The notes below the pieces were generated by a model that saw only the letters and a program-made list of their open reading frames with translations, did not search any database and had not been told where the DNA came from. This document shows positions 26,207-33,588 of a DNA stretch of 64,000 nucleotides, one piece after another. The position numbers and the translations under genes are program-made. Positions within the stretch are counted from its first letter, which is position 1. Every line of letters starts with the position of its first letter. Source of the stretch: BOKV01 sp041397525 (GTDB lineage Bacteria; Pseudomonadota; Alphaproteobacteria; Rhizobiales; Rhizobiaceae); the NCBI GenBank assembly GCA_041397525.1, contig JAWKWL010000005.1, positions 331,903 through 395,902 on the forward strand. The letters run 5' to 3'.

Positions 26207-27016
26207 TTAGTCGACCAGGATCAGTTTGAGTTTTGCGCGAATGGCAGCGTCGAGCTGCCGCCATTCTCCCAACAGGCTTTCATGAAATCGGTAGGTTGCC
26301 ATCAGGTCGCGACCTATATGAATGTCACGCAGGCAGAAATGTGTGACTGACTGCGCGGTGTCCGAAATGCAGCGCGCCGCAAACGGGTAGGGATTGCCTG
26401 CCTCATAGACCAAATCCTCATCCATGAAACCACCATCGGCAGCCAATTCGCGGCGCAGCAGCCCGTTGCCAGCCTGGCGCTCGGGCCCCACCAGGAATTT
26501 CGAGTAGATCGGCTCTATCCTGCCGCTCATGTCCCGTGTCATCGTGCGCGGCTCCAGCGTCACGAACAGGATCGAAGGGTCCACGGTCTCGCGGTTGAAA
26601 ATCTCTGAGAGCTGTTCCGAATAGCCTGACATGCTGGGCCAGTGCATATAGAGATCCACCCGCTGCACTTCGCTGGAACGACGTTGTGAGCCGAAGCGGA
26701 TCAGGTTGCCAGGAATATGCGTCACGTCATTGCCGATAACGATTTCGCGGATGGATGTATCGATGGAGTGCCCGGCTCGCGAAACTTCATTGCCGATCAT
26801 GTGCGCCAGCGCATAGATCACCAATGATATTCCGATCAGCACAGCTGACAGTTTCAGGATGAAGCCGCTGGTGGAACCGGAAATCAGCGGCTTGCGCGGT
26901 TCTGCCTGAATGGCAGGTTGAACGCTTTGCAAACGCCTGTTGAAATGCTGGTGCGGATCCCGACCCATCCTGATCGCCGTCAGCCTCGCAGCCTCGTTGG
27001 CCGTAATGCCTTTCAT
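26207..27016 (-). CDS. Conserved-looking single-pass membrane protein, unknown function
   Basis: 269 residues. A ~50-residue basic cytoplasmic start is followed by one membrane segment (about 52-73, F-I-L-K-L-S-A-V-L-I-G-I) and a ~195-residue periplasmic domain. The latter has R-V-D-L-Y-M-H-W-P, L-E-P-R-T-M-T-R-D-M, a repeated Y-P-F-A/I-Y-S-K pattern and two cysteines. I do not recognise the family by name, although similar proteins occur in Hyphomicrobiales. A nested hairpin lies just upstream of the start. Confidence 0.7.
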   Translation of the reverse strand: MKGITANEAARLTAIRMGRDPHQHFNRRLQSVQPAIQAEPRKPLISGSTSGFILKLSAVLIGISLVIYALAHMIGNEVSRAGHSIDTSIREIVIGNDVTHIPGNLIRFGSQRRSSEVQRVDLYMHWPSMSGYSEQLSEIFNRETVDPSILFVTLEPRTMTRDMSGRIEPIYSKFLVGPERQAGNGLLRRELAADGGFMDEDLVYEAGNPYPFAARCISDTAQSVTHFCLRDIHIGRDLMATYRFHESLLGEWRQLDAAIRAKLKLILVD

Positions 27017-27027
27017 CTGTGCTGAAC

Positions 27028-27066
27028 CCTGATTGCCCTGGCTTCCGCCAGTTTTCCCGAATCAGG
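27028..27066 (-). promoter_or_regulatory. Nested leader hairpin with GGAA loop
   Basis: On the minus strand CTGGC-GGAA-GCCAG forms a five-pair stem with a GNRA-type loop (27038-27051). An outer pairing CCTGATT/AATCAGG (27028-27034 with 27060-27066) encloses it. It ends 12 bases before the start at 27016, so it lies in the mRNA leader. Confidence 0.35.
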
Positions 27067-27130
27067 ACAGTTTCGGCGGCACGTTACTTGCTTCGACAAT
27101 CCCGGGTCGTGGTAAAATAAGGGTTAATCC

Positions 27131-27457
27131 ATGGATGATTGGGAACTGTTTGCATTCGTGATTGCCTGCGGATTTACCGCCTCCGGCCTGCTCGCCGAAA
27201 TTCACAAGCTGGCGACCACGTCATCGCCATCATTCACCCTGTATTTCAACTCGCCACTGTCAATCATCTGGTCGGTGATTGTCTGCATGTTTGCCGGCCC
27301 GTATCTGGTGCTGGCGCGGGGCTGGTATTTCTTCACCAGCGGCCAGTTGCGGATCTCAGGCCTTGGCCTTCTGGCCGGCCTTTCCGCGATCTGGAGTTTT
27401 TGTTCCGGTGTTTTCGTTGTCGAATTGCTGATTCTTATCGACGTCGTCCGAATCTGA
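27131..27457 (+). CDS. Small integral membrane protein, unknown function
   Basis: 108 residues with three hydrophobic segments (about 5-22, 45-66 and 76-104), few charges, and no recognisable domain. It begins M-D-D-W-E-L-F-A-F-V. Divergent from the single-pass membrane protein, with 114 bp between starts. A stretch of strong stem-loops follows its stop. Orthologues are probably restricted to related alphaproteobacteria, which I infer from its lack of familiar motifs. Confidence 0.6.
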   Translation: MDDWELFAFVIACGFTASGLLAEIHKLATTSSPSFTLYFNSPLSIIWSVIVCMFAGPYLVLARGWYFFTSGQLRISGLGLLAGLSAIWSFCSGVFVVELLILIDVVRI

Positions 27458-27499
27458 TGACTTTCACCAGATTTCCCTCCCGTACTCCTCGAAAAGAGT

Positions 27500-27597
27500 G
27501 GGGTCGGTTCAGGGGACATTGAACCGACCCCCGAACCCGGTCATTGGGACGGGGAGGGTGGGGACTGACCGGGCCGTTTCTGCCGCTTTGTAGCGGG
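27500..27597 (-). ncRNA. Three stem-loops in the 3' region of the transglutaminase-like gene; possible small RNA
   Basis: Read on the minus strand after the stop at 27598: a small stem CCGCT/AGCGG (27583-27596), then CCCGGTCA/TGACCGGG (27536-27573) whose 22-base loop is C-rich and contains CCTCCCC, then a perfect 12-bp stem with arms at 27500-27511 and 27520-27531, followed by ACTCTTTTC. The last could be a terminator. A loop with CCTCCCC is SD-complementary, as in many alphaproteobacterial small RNAs. It may instead be only a bidirectional terminator for the two convergent genes. Confidence 0.4.
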
Positions 27598-28212
27598 CTA
27601 TTTTCTCACACTGCCAACGAATTGGGTGCGACTGTCATCTATGGTTTCCCAACCACCTGAATAGGAGGCCGCCTGGCGCTTGAGAAAGCGGTAGCCAGTG
27701 GCAGTCCAGGGCAGGATTTCACCGTTGAGATTGTCGAGAATGAAGTCCCCTTGCGATGTACGTACCGTCAGCACCGCATGGCCTTCGCCATTGGGCTGCA
27801 GCACAACCGTGATCAGCAAGCTTGAGGCAGCCCAGCCGGACTGCATCAACAGTCGTCGTTTTTCCAGCACATAGTCTTCGCAATCGCCAAAGCGCTCGGG
27901 ATAGGCCCATCGCTCCTCGACATTATAGAGGTCCAAGTCCGTGACAGGCGTGACCCTCTGGTTCACACTTGAATTGATGCGGACCATCTCGGCCCATCGG
28001 GCCTTGCTGAGCTTGGTAGGTTTGGTGTCGAACGACGATATCGAGCAGTCGGATCGATAGATCTTGCAATACTCGTAATGGCCGATCGGCTGGGATGTCT
28101 TGCCGGAAACCGACATGAACTCTGGCGAACCCTGTTTCGCAATCGCGGTTCCTGTCCACAGAACCCCTATAGCGACAGAGACCGCAAGTGCATTCTTGCT
28201 TATCTTGGTCAT
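27598..28212 (-). CDS. Exported bacterial transglutaminase-like cysteine peptidase (BTLCP)
   Basis: 204 residues with a Sec signal (M-T-K-I-S-K ... T-A-I-A-K). The papain-like triad is Cys111 (F-G-D-C-E-D-Y), His145 (G-H-A-V-L-T-V) and Asp160 (F-I-L-D-N). The family (PF06035) is widespread in rhizobia and related to LapG-like periplasmic proteases, though these stand-alone members mostly lack a known target. ATG 28212 follows GGGGAAA; nine upstream codons are open. A strong stem-loop series follows the stop. Confidence 0.88.
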   Translation of the reverse strand: MTKISKNALAVSVAIGVLWTGTAIAKQGSPEFMSVSGKTSQPIGHYEYCKIYRSDCSISSFDTKPTKLSKARWAEMVRINSSVNQRVTPVTDLDLYNVEERWAYPERFGDCEDYVLEKRRLLMQSGWAASSLLITVVLQPNGEGHAVLTVRTSQGDFILDNLNGEILPWTATGYRFLKRQAASYSGGWETIDDSRTQFVGSVRK

Positions 28213-28240
28213 CTGTATTTCCCCGTTTACGAGGAGCAAG

Positions 28241-28354
28241 ATGACACAAACAGTTTTACTTCAAGAAAATGCCGAAAGAGGTTTTTTAAATGAAGTAATT
28301 TCAAACAATATTCAATTTATACAGGTATTTTATTTTAATTTGCCGATTGATTGA
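28241..28354 (+). CDS. Possible 37-residue small ORF
   Basis: ATG 28241 is preceded by GAGGAG at ideal spacing, and the frame encodes 37 residues starting M-T-Q-T-V-L-L-Q-E-N, ending with an aromatic hydrophobic stretch (F-I-Q-V-F-Y-F-N-L). It is AT-rich, unlike neighbouring genes, and diverges from the BTLCP gene 28 bp away. There is no family evidence; it could be chance in an AT-rich spacer. Confidence 0.2.
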   Translation: MTQTVLLQENAERGFLNEVISNNIQFIQVFYFNLPID

Positions 28355-28435
28355 TTCAAGTTGGGGTCAAAATTGAATCTGCTTTTCATAAAATTTGATG
28401 TATTCCAAGCCTGCAGTTGGTTGATCCTCAACAGC

Positions 28436-28457
28436 AAAAGAGCCGCTGTTGCGGCTC
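28436..28457 (-). terminator. Intrinsic terminator of the PilZ gene
   Basis: On the minus strand GAGCCGC-AACA-GCGGCTC is followed by TTTT (positions 28457 down to 28436), about 45 bases after the PilZ-protein stop. The surrounding 28240-28430 is AT-rich. Confidence 0.75.
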
Positions 28458-28501
28458 CTGGCTATCATGTTGAAATTTTTGGCAAAAAGGGGCAGCGCAG
28501 T

Positions 28502-29128
28502 TTATTCCTGCGGCATTCCGACCAGGAACCGCTCAAGCGAATCCCGGTTCTGGACCACTGCGAATTCCACCGCGACACCATCCTCGAAATGGCGCACAAC
28601 ACGGCCGCGCATATTGCCTACCCACAATACCGTGCCGATGGCCGGGCGCACGGTCAACTCGATTGCGGCACCCGAAAGTGACAGGTCGATGATACGTGCA
28701 CGATAGGCGCGACCATCTTCGAGGCGCACTTCCGCATCACGTTGGCGCGGCGTGATGCGTTCGTGGCGGCGATCTTCTGCGAGATTGAGTTCATGCCGGT
28801 TGGCAAGCCAGGTCAGTTTTGCCGCGAGTTTGTCGCGCTTGCGCTCGGTGGCGTTGACGCTCATTGCAAAGCCGCCGTCAAAGCTGCGCAGGATCACGCC
28901 TTCAAGGCGTCCAAGATGATCGACATAAGCAATGACGCGCTCGCCGATCTCTCCGCATGAAGGAGCAACCAGCGCAGCACTTCCTGGCGACATGTTGATC
29001 ACCTGGCACGGAAATTCCTGGCGGTTGGCGAGCATGAAGCGGCCGAAAAGAGTCAGATCCACGCGTTGGAACTGGCGCTCCATGCTGGAAATGTCGAGAT
29101 CATTGTCTTTATGTGCGGCGACAGCCAT
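28502..29128 (-). CDS. Tandem PilZ-domain protein
   Basis: 208 residues with two PilZ-like domains (about 20-100 and 115-205). The second has the c-di-GMP signature R-H-E-R-I-T-P-R and D-L-S-L-S-G-A; the first is degenerate (R-V-D-L ... N-M-S-P-G-S-A), so it may only mediate folding or dimerisation. Cytoplasmic. Typical roles are control of motility, exopolysaccharide or cell-cycle outputs by cyclic di-GMP. It lies 121 bp downstream of the PAS protein, on the same strand. Confidence 0.85.
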   Translation of the reverse strand: MAVAAHKDNDLDISSMERQFQRVDLTLFGRFMLANRQEFPCQVINMSPGSAALVAPSCGEIGERVIAYVDHLGRLEGVILRSFDGGFAMSVNATERKRDKLAAKLTWLANRHELNLAEDRRHERITPRQRDAEVRLEDGRAYRARIIDLSLSGAAIELTVRPAIGTVLWVGNMRGRVVRHFEDGVAVEFAVVQNRDSLERFLVGMPQE

Positions 29129-29249
29129 ATTTCCCCGGCCCGATTTCTTGGATTTCAGACCGGAGTATTCCCCGTTTGGGTTAATGAATTGTAATTTCCC
29201 ATACCAGGAACAGGCCCTGATACCGTTTTTTTGTCCAACCCGTCAGAGC

Positions 29250-29867
29250 CTAACTGCGTCCCCCATCAAATATGGTGAGATGTGCAACCCTCTTGGGCCG
29301 CGATTTTCCGCCGGCATCTGAAATGTCACCCAGTTCCGGTACCAGCTCCGGCACATGCATTGCCGCATTTTGCGGAATTTCCATCACTCGCAGGCCCCGA
29401 CAGGTATTGGTCTCGAGCGCCTCCGCCCCAAGCCAGTAAGGGAGCGTTTTCGGTGTGCTGATCCCGAGAATCCGGGAATTGTCCTCGCCTGTTGTCAGCA
29501 GCGGCAACAGCAATGTCTCATATTCGACAAAGTGACCGCTGGCAGTATGGGCTACGCTGTTGATCAGCACCGGTTTGCGGTCGCCATACACTTTCGCGAC
29601 CGACTTGGCGATTTCATAGCTGTCTTCCTCGGACCACATGCCGAGATAGCCATAGCTCTTCAGTTCCTTGCCATAAGCGGCGCAAAGCCTGGTTCCGGCC
29701 AGTCGGAAAGATATTGTTCTCAAGCGTGCCGAGACTTCGAGAATGAATGTATCTGCCAGAACCTCGCGAATATCGCTTGGTTCGATCTCACTGCGCTCTG
29801 GCGCTACCCGGCTTCCCCTGACCCGGTTCCAGTAACCGAAAAGCTTCTTTGTATTTTCATGTCTCAA
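29250..29867 (-). CDS. PAS_5 family protein
   Basis: 205 residues from TTG 29867, which has GGGAAAGGG about nine bases upstream. The family-like start is R-H-E-N-T-K-K-L-F-G-Y-W-N-R-V-R-G, then S-E-I-E-P-S-D-I-R-E-V-L-A-D-T-F-I-L and F-R-L-A-G-T-R-L-C-A-A-Y-G. PAS_5 proteins (PF07310) are stand-alone sensory-type domains of alphaproteobacteria, without an output domain. The frame is open to ATG 30149, but those extra 94 residues are low complexity and unlike the family. A polar tail rich in Pro, Lys and Arg closes the protein. Confidence 0.8.
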   Translation of the reverse strand: MRHENTKKLFGYWNRVRGSRVAPERSEIEPSDIREVLADTFILEVSARLRTISFRLAGTRLCAAYGKELKSYGYLGMWSEEDSYEIAKSVAKVYGDRKPVLINSVAHTASGHFVEYETLLLPLLTTGEDNSRILGISTPKTLPYWLGAEALETNTCRGLRVMEIPQNAAMHVPELVPELGDISDAGGKSRPKRVAHLTIFDGGRS

Positions 29868-30081
29868 AACGATACCCTTTCCCGCCTGCCAACCGGGTTC
29901 ACTGGCTTTGGTCCGGGATTTTCCGGTCAAACAGACCGACAGTGTCCCGTTTCTGGACGTGAACCGAAATTTGGCTGATGCCTGAGCCGGAAGGTGCATT
30001 TCTTGTGCCAGAAAGTGGATGGAACAGGAACTCGAAACGTGGCCGTGAGATGGCAATGGGGGTTTTGCCCACAGGCCGCCA

Positions 30082-30097
30082 TTGTTAAGGTTAACAA
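30082..30097. promoter_or_regulatory. Operator-like dyad TTGTTAA-GG-TTAACAA
   Basis: Seven-base arms TTGTTAA (30082-30088) and TTAACAA (30091-30097) around GG. It lies in the upstream region of the PAS gene and just before the candidate small RNA. A second GTTAAC occurs at 30171. Confidence 0.35.
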
Positions 30098-30149
30098 CTG
30101 GTTTACGTTGCCAAGGCACGGAAATTATGAGAGTTTCTCCTTGCTCCAC

Positions 30150-30294
30150 AAAGCGAGAGCGTTAACGAATACGAGTGTTGGCTGTTCCGCTTTGTTACTT
30201 TGATCGTTTCTGCGAGGTCCGGAATTAGTTGTGGGACGGGCTGGCAGGGGACTGACCGACCGCTCGGTTGCGAAAGCAACCGGGCGGTTTTTTT
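30150..30294 (+). ncRNA. Candidate small RNA between divergent genes
   Basis: No gene is visible on the plus strand here, yet the interval ends in a strong plus-strand terminator 80 bp before the rhomboid gene. A plus transcript must therefore start inside the divergent region. The 5' end is a guess. Upstream bases contain GTCC/GGAC pairing and an SD-like GAGG. An alternative is termination of spurious transcription. Confidence 0.35.
30259..30294 (+). terminator. Strong intrinsic terminator, plus strand
   Basis: A 13-pair stem with one T-G pair (30259-30271 with 30276-30288), GAAA loop, then seven T. It stands between divergent genes, so the RNA it ends is not one of the annotated mRNAs. Confidence 0.88.
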
Positions 30295-30375
30295 ATGGGT
30301 CAAAACGGTGAAAATGCGATTTGAATTGCACTTTCCGCCCCAGCCACTATGCCAAACCGGAAGGGAGAGCCGGAA

Positions 30376-31161
30376 TTGAGCAACATACCGCAGGACGACC
30401 AAAACCAGCCAGCGCCAGGGGTGCAGCACGAGGCGGTGCCGGAGGCACATCAGGACAGGCGTGAAAAACAGTTCCTGCCCGTCCGTGAACCGGTTTTCAA
30501 CATGCCCTCCATCATCGTCGCACTGGCAGCACTGATGCTCACGATCCACGGGATGCGCGAGTGGGTCTTGACTGCCGCGACTGACCAATATGTCATATTG
30601 CTGTTCTCGTTCATTCCGGCCCGGTACTCGGGTGAACTCGCAGATTTCTGGCCGCTGGCGAAATACTGGACGCCCTTCACCTATTCGCTGCTTCATTCCG
30701 ACTGGTTGCACATTGGCGTCAATCTGCTCTGGCTTGCAGCATTTGGCAGCCCTGTGGCAAGCCGTATCGGCGCGGGCCGCAGCATTGGCCTCGCATGTGT
30801 AACGTCAGCGGGAGGCGCATTTGCCCATTGGTTTTCTTATGGCAATGAACTGGTTCCGATGATTGGAGCCTCTGCTGTCGTTTCCGGTTACATGGGGGCT
30901 GCAACACGCTTTGCTTTTACTGGCAAGGGCGTGGCAGGTCGGCTCAACGTGCATGGTCCCGCCCTGACACTGTTGGGCAGCCTGACCAATCCGCGAATCA
31001 TGGTGTTCATTCTGGTCTGGTTCGGCCTCAATTACCTGTTTGGCAGCGGCGTCGTGCCCGTTGCAGGATCGCAAGTGTCGATTGCTTGGCAGGCGCATGT
31101 CGGTGGTTTCCTCGCAGGGTTGCTGTTTTTTCCGCTGTTCGACCGCAAAGGCCGCGTCTGA
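30376..31161 (+). CDS. Rhomboid-family intramembrane serine protease
   Basis: Polytopic inner-membrane protease, 261 residues from TTG 30376 (AAGGGAGAG just upstream); ATG 30349 would add nine residues without an SD. After a ~40-residue polar start come about six membrane segments. The catalytic pair is Ser166 in G-A-S-A-V-V-S-G and His241 in W-Q-A-H-V-G-G-F. The H-x(4)-H-x(3)-N motif appears as H-S-D-W-L-H-I-G-V-N. The substrate is unknown. It is followed by the CBS gene 133 bp away. Confidence 0.9.
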   Translation: MSNIPQDDQNQPAPGVQHEAVPEAHQDRREKQFLPVREPVFNMPSIIVALAALMLTIHGMREWVLTAATDQYVILLFSFIPARYSGELADFWPLAKYWTPFTYSLLHSDWLHIGVNLLWLAAFGSPVASRIGAGRSIGLACVTSAGGAFAHWFSYGNELVPMIGASAVVSGYMGAATRFAFTGKGVAGRLNVHGPALTLLGSLTNPRIMVFILVWFGLNYLFGSGVVPVAGSQVSIAWQAHVGGFLAGLLFFPLFDRKGRV

Positions 31162-31228
31162 GCCCATCTTGCTCACAGGACTTGCCAAAACCGCATTTTG
31201 GCCGCACCATCAATTCACCTGCGCTCCG

Positions 31229-31265
31229 GCGCCCGACGCTGCCGGGCGCAACCGACCATCCGGTC
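31229..31265 (+). other. Two small stem-loops between rhomboid and CBS genes
   Basis: GCGCCCG/CGGGCGC (31229-31235 with 31243-31249) and GACC/GGTC (31254-31257 with 31262-31265). No T-run follows; possibly an inefficient terminator or mRNA stabiliser. Confidence 0.35.
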
Positions 31266-31294
31266 ACTAAAAGGCAAACCGAAGGGAGGCAGAA

Positions 31295-31723
31295 ATGACG
31301 GTTGCACTGATATTGGCTGACAAGGGGCGTGACGTATTCACCATGCTGCCTGAGACAGCCGTTTCCGACGTTGTGGATATCCTTGCCAGCAAGAAGATCG
31401 GCGCGGTGGTCATAACCGACGCATCAGGCGTGGTATGCGGAATTGTGTCGGAACGTGACGTCGTTCGCGAGATTTCATTGCGTGGAGCGGGCATATTGGA
31501 CCAGCCGGTGGCCCAGTGCATGACCAGGAAGGTTGTTTCCTGCAGTGAGGAAGATACGGTCGATGCGGTCATGAGCGTCATGACACGCAACCGCTTTCGC
31601 CATCTGCCGGTCACCGCCAATGGGAAACTGTCGGGCATTGTTTCAATAGGGGACGTGGTCAAACGCAAGATCGAACAGGCAGAGCGGGACGCGGAAGACC
31701 TGCGCAACTACATCGCGGGATAA
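31295..31723 (+). CDS. CBS-domain pair protein
   Basis: 142 residues made of two CBS motifs (about 10-65 and 78-135), with no other domain. Characteristic pieces are V-V-D-I-L-A-S-K-K-I-G-A-V-V-I-T-D, G-I-V-S-E-R-D-V-V-R and G-I-V-S-I-G-D-V-V-K. CBS pairs bind adenine nucleotides and act as energy sensors or regulators of partner proteins. ATG 31295 follows GGGAGG. Convergent with patatin, an arrangement common in rhizobia. Confidence 0.92.
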   Translation: MTVALILADKGRDVFTMLPETAVSDVVDILASKKIGAVVITDASGVVCGIVSERDVVREISLRGAGILDQPVAQCMTRKVVSCSEEDTVDAVMSVMTRNRFRHLPVTANGKLSGIVSIGDVVKRKIEQAERDAEDLRNYIAG

Positions 31724-31762
31724 TGGCGGAGAGTAATTAGGGCCCAAGGGTCCTTGCCCTGA

Positions 31763-32944
31763 TCAGGCTCTTTCGAATTCGCCCTGGTCAACCAGCTCAT
31801 GCAGGCGGCTTTTCGTTTCGAGATAGCCGATGCGGATTGACTCATCCGCCTTGTGGAAATCAGCGAGCCCTATATCGAACAGTTTCGGCCGGATCGTGTA
31901 ATCGGGTGGATCACCGGCCATCCGCGCGCGCGCAATGCGGTCCTGGATGATGTTGAAGGCTTCCATCATCACGCCGGACATGCCGAGCCGGGTTTGCGGC
32001 TGCACCTGCGGGCGGGTCAGGTTGCGAGCTGCGGTTGAAGGCTTTTGTTTTTCGACCACATGGTGATCGGATGAACCGAGGAACGAAAGCCAGGGCGATT
32101 TCGCGCCGTTTGCGATGTGCTCGCTGCGCACTTGCTGCTCGCGCTTGTCGTAATGCGAGGAACGGATGACCGTTCCGCGCCCGAATGTCTCGCTGTTGAG
32201 ATCAACTGCGATCACTACATCGGGTTCATAGGCGCGGCACGCCGAAACCGGAACCGGGTTTACCAGCGCACCGTCAACCAGGTGTCGCCCGTTATGGTCA
32301 ACCGGTGTGAACACTCCCGGAAGTGCGTAGGATGCCCGTATCGCCTCGATCAGCGGGCCGTCATGCAGCCAGATTTCATGGCCCGTCCGGATATCGGTGC
32401 AAATTGCGACAAACGGTTTGGCCATGTCCTCGATTGCCATCTGGCCCATATGAAGTGCCATGCGATGCGCAAGGCGCTGACCGGAAATCAGTCCGGAACC
32501 CCGGATCGAAAAATCCATGAACCGGATCATGGTCGACCACGTGAGCGAGCGGGCAAATTCCTCAAGTTCATCGAGCTTTCCCGCCAGATAGCAGCCGCCG
32601 ACAAGCGCGCCGATGGACGTGCCGGCAATCATCGAGATCGGCACCCTGGCTTCATCGAAAGCGCGCAGCATTCCGATATGAGCCCAGCCCTTGGCGGCAC
32701 CTCCGCCCAGCGCAAGTGCGATGCCGCCGCTTTGCGGACGCTCCAGCGGGCTTGGCGACGGGCTGTCGGCGGGACCGACAAATTCTGCATCACCCCGGCG
32801 CAACCCTTTTCCCGGTGTGGGAACAGGTTGGTCCTGTCGCTCCATCTGCGCACTTGCTGAATTGGACGTGCCGGTGGCGGTCACAGACATTTCAGTCTGC
32901 CTTCCGTTTTCCGTCATCTGCCTTTCGCTGCCAAACCATTGCAT
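31763..32944 (-). CDS. Patatin-like phospholipase
   Basis: 393 residues. A ~70-residue disordered start precedes the patatin domain: oxyanion G-G-G-A-A-K-G, nucleophile elbow G-T-S-I-G (Ser110) and the D-G-A motif (Asp224) of the Ser-Asp dyad. No signal peptide; RssA-like family members are cytoplasmic or membrane-associated lipases. ATG 32944 follows AGAGAAG. A 43-bp palindrome lies 18-60 bp upstream. Further in-frame Met codons occur at residues 10, 19 and 34, so the start is not certain. Confidence 0.88.
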   Translation of the reverse strand: MQWFGSERQMTENGRQTEMSVTATGTSNSASAQMERQDQPVPTPGKGLRRGDAEFVGPADSPSPSPLERPQSGGIALALGGGAAKGWAHIGMLRAFDEARVPISMIAGTSIGALVGGCYLAGKLDELEEFARSLTWSTMIRFMDFSIRGSGLISGQRLAHRMALHMGQMAIEDMAKPFVAICTDIRTGHEIWLHDGPLIEAIRASYALPGVFTPVDHNGRHLVDGALVNPVPVSACRAYEPDVVIAVDLNSETFGRGTVIRSSHYDKREQQVRSEHIANGAKSPWLSFLGSSDHHVVEKQKPSTAARNLTRPQVQPQTRLGMSGVMMEAFNIIQDRIARARMAGDPPDYTIRPKLFDIGLADFHKADESIRIGYLETKSRLHELVDQGEFERA

Positions 32945-32961
32945 GGGTGGTGCTTCTCTTT

Positions 32962-33004
32962 GAACAATTCAGGATTTGACACCGTGTCAAAACCTCAATT
33001 GTTC
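32962..33004. promoter_or_regulatory. 43-bp near-perfect palindrome upstream of the patatin gene
   Basis: Arms are GAACAATT (32962-32969) and AATTGTTC (32997-33004); the core is TTTGACAC-C-GTGTCAAA (32975-32991), with AGG/CCT between. 19 of 21 position pairs are complementary. It lies between hisI and the patatin gene, both on the minus strand. No T-run follows, so an operator or a long leader hairpin is more likely than a terminator. Confidence 0.8.
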
Positions 33005-33088
33005 TCGCGCATGCAAGCGCCAGTACGACAATACTACCCAATAATTCTATTCAAATTGTGAACTTGGCGGTCGCGGTAGGGGTACAGC

Positions 33089-33535
33089 CTACCGCCGGTA
33101 TACCGTTTCAGGGTCAAAACGGGGCGGGGTTTCATCGCGAACCAGAACAGGGCCATTGTCAGTTTTTTCGATCCTGCGATAGAAGCAACTGCGCATGCCG
33201 GTGTGGCAGGCCGCACCGGTGCCACCTGTTTCAACCTTGATCCATATGGCGTCCTGGTCACAATCGGTGCGGATCTCCACGACCTTCTGTGTCTCGCCGG
33301 AAGTCGCGCCCTTGAGCCACAATTCCTGGCGCGAACGGCTCCAATACCATGCCTGGCCACTTTCAATGGTTCTGGCCAGCGCCTCGTCATTCATGTGCGC
33401 GACCATCAGCAGCGTGCCATCGCTTGCATCCGTTACAACAGCCGTGACAAGACCATTGGCATCGAACCTTGGTGCAACGAGCATCCCTGCCTCAAGCTCC
33501 TGCTTGCCGGATGCTTTTGGAAAACTGGCGGTCAT
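33089..33535 (-). CDS. hisI: Phosphoribosyl-AMP cyclohydrolase
   Basis: Opens the purine ring of phosphoribosyl-AMP, third step of histidine synthesis. 148 residues, monofunctional (no HisE domain). Motifs: M-L-V-A-H-M-N-D-E-A, W-Y-W-S-R-S-R, L-W-L-K-G-A-T-S-G and zinc/magnesium-binding D-C-D-Q-D-A and C-H-T-G. It follows folE by 53 bp on the same strand, a usual rhizobial order. Annotation of the product is firm. Confidence 0.95.
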   Translation of the reverse strand: MTASFPKASGKQELEAGMLVAPRFDANGLVTAVVTDASDGTLLMVAHMNDEALARTIESGQAWYWSRSRQELWLKGATSGETQKVVEIRTDCDQDAIWIKVETGGTGAACHTGMRSCFYRRIEKTDNGPVLVRDETPPRFDPETVYRR

Positions 33536-33588
33536 CTGTATGCTCCTTCAGGTGGCGCCCGTCGGCACGCCGGAACGGAGCCGTCTGG

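Larger units (their letters stand above)
29868..30375. other. Long divergent intergenic region
   Basis: About 500 bp between the PAS and rhomboid starts. It contains the upstream open extension of the PAS frame (unlikely coding), a 16-bp dyad at 30082-30097 and a terminator at 30259-30294 preceded by a candidate small RNA. Confidence 0.5.

Noticed and set aside
29868..30149. N-terminal extension of the PAS protein to ATG 30149
   Set aside because: The extra 94 residues are low complexity, unlike the family, and overlap operator-like sequence; the TTG at 29867 has a good SD.
27560..30258. Identical 12-mer GGGGACTGACCG at 27560 and 30247, possibly shared by two small RNAs
   Set aside because: Many 12-mers repeat by chance in 64 kb of GC-rich DNA, and the flanking structures differ.
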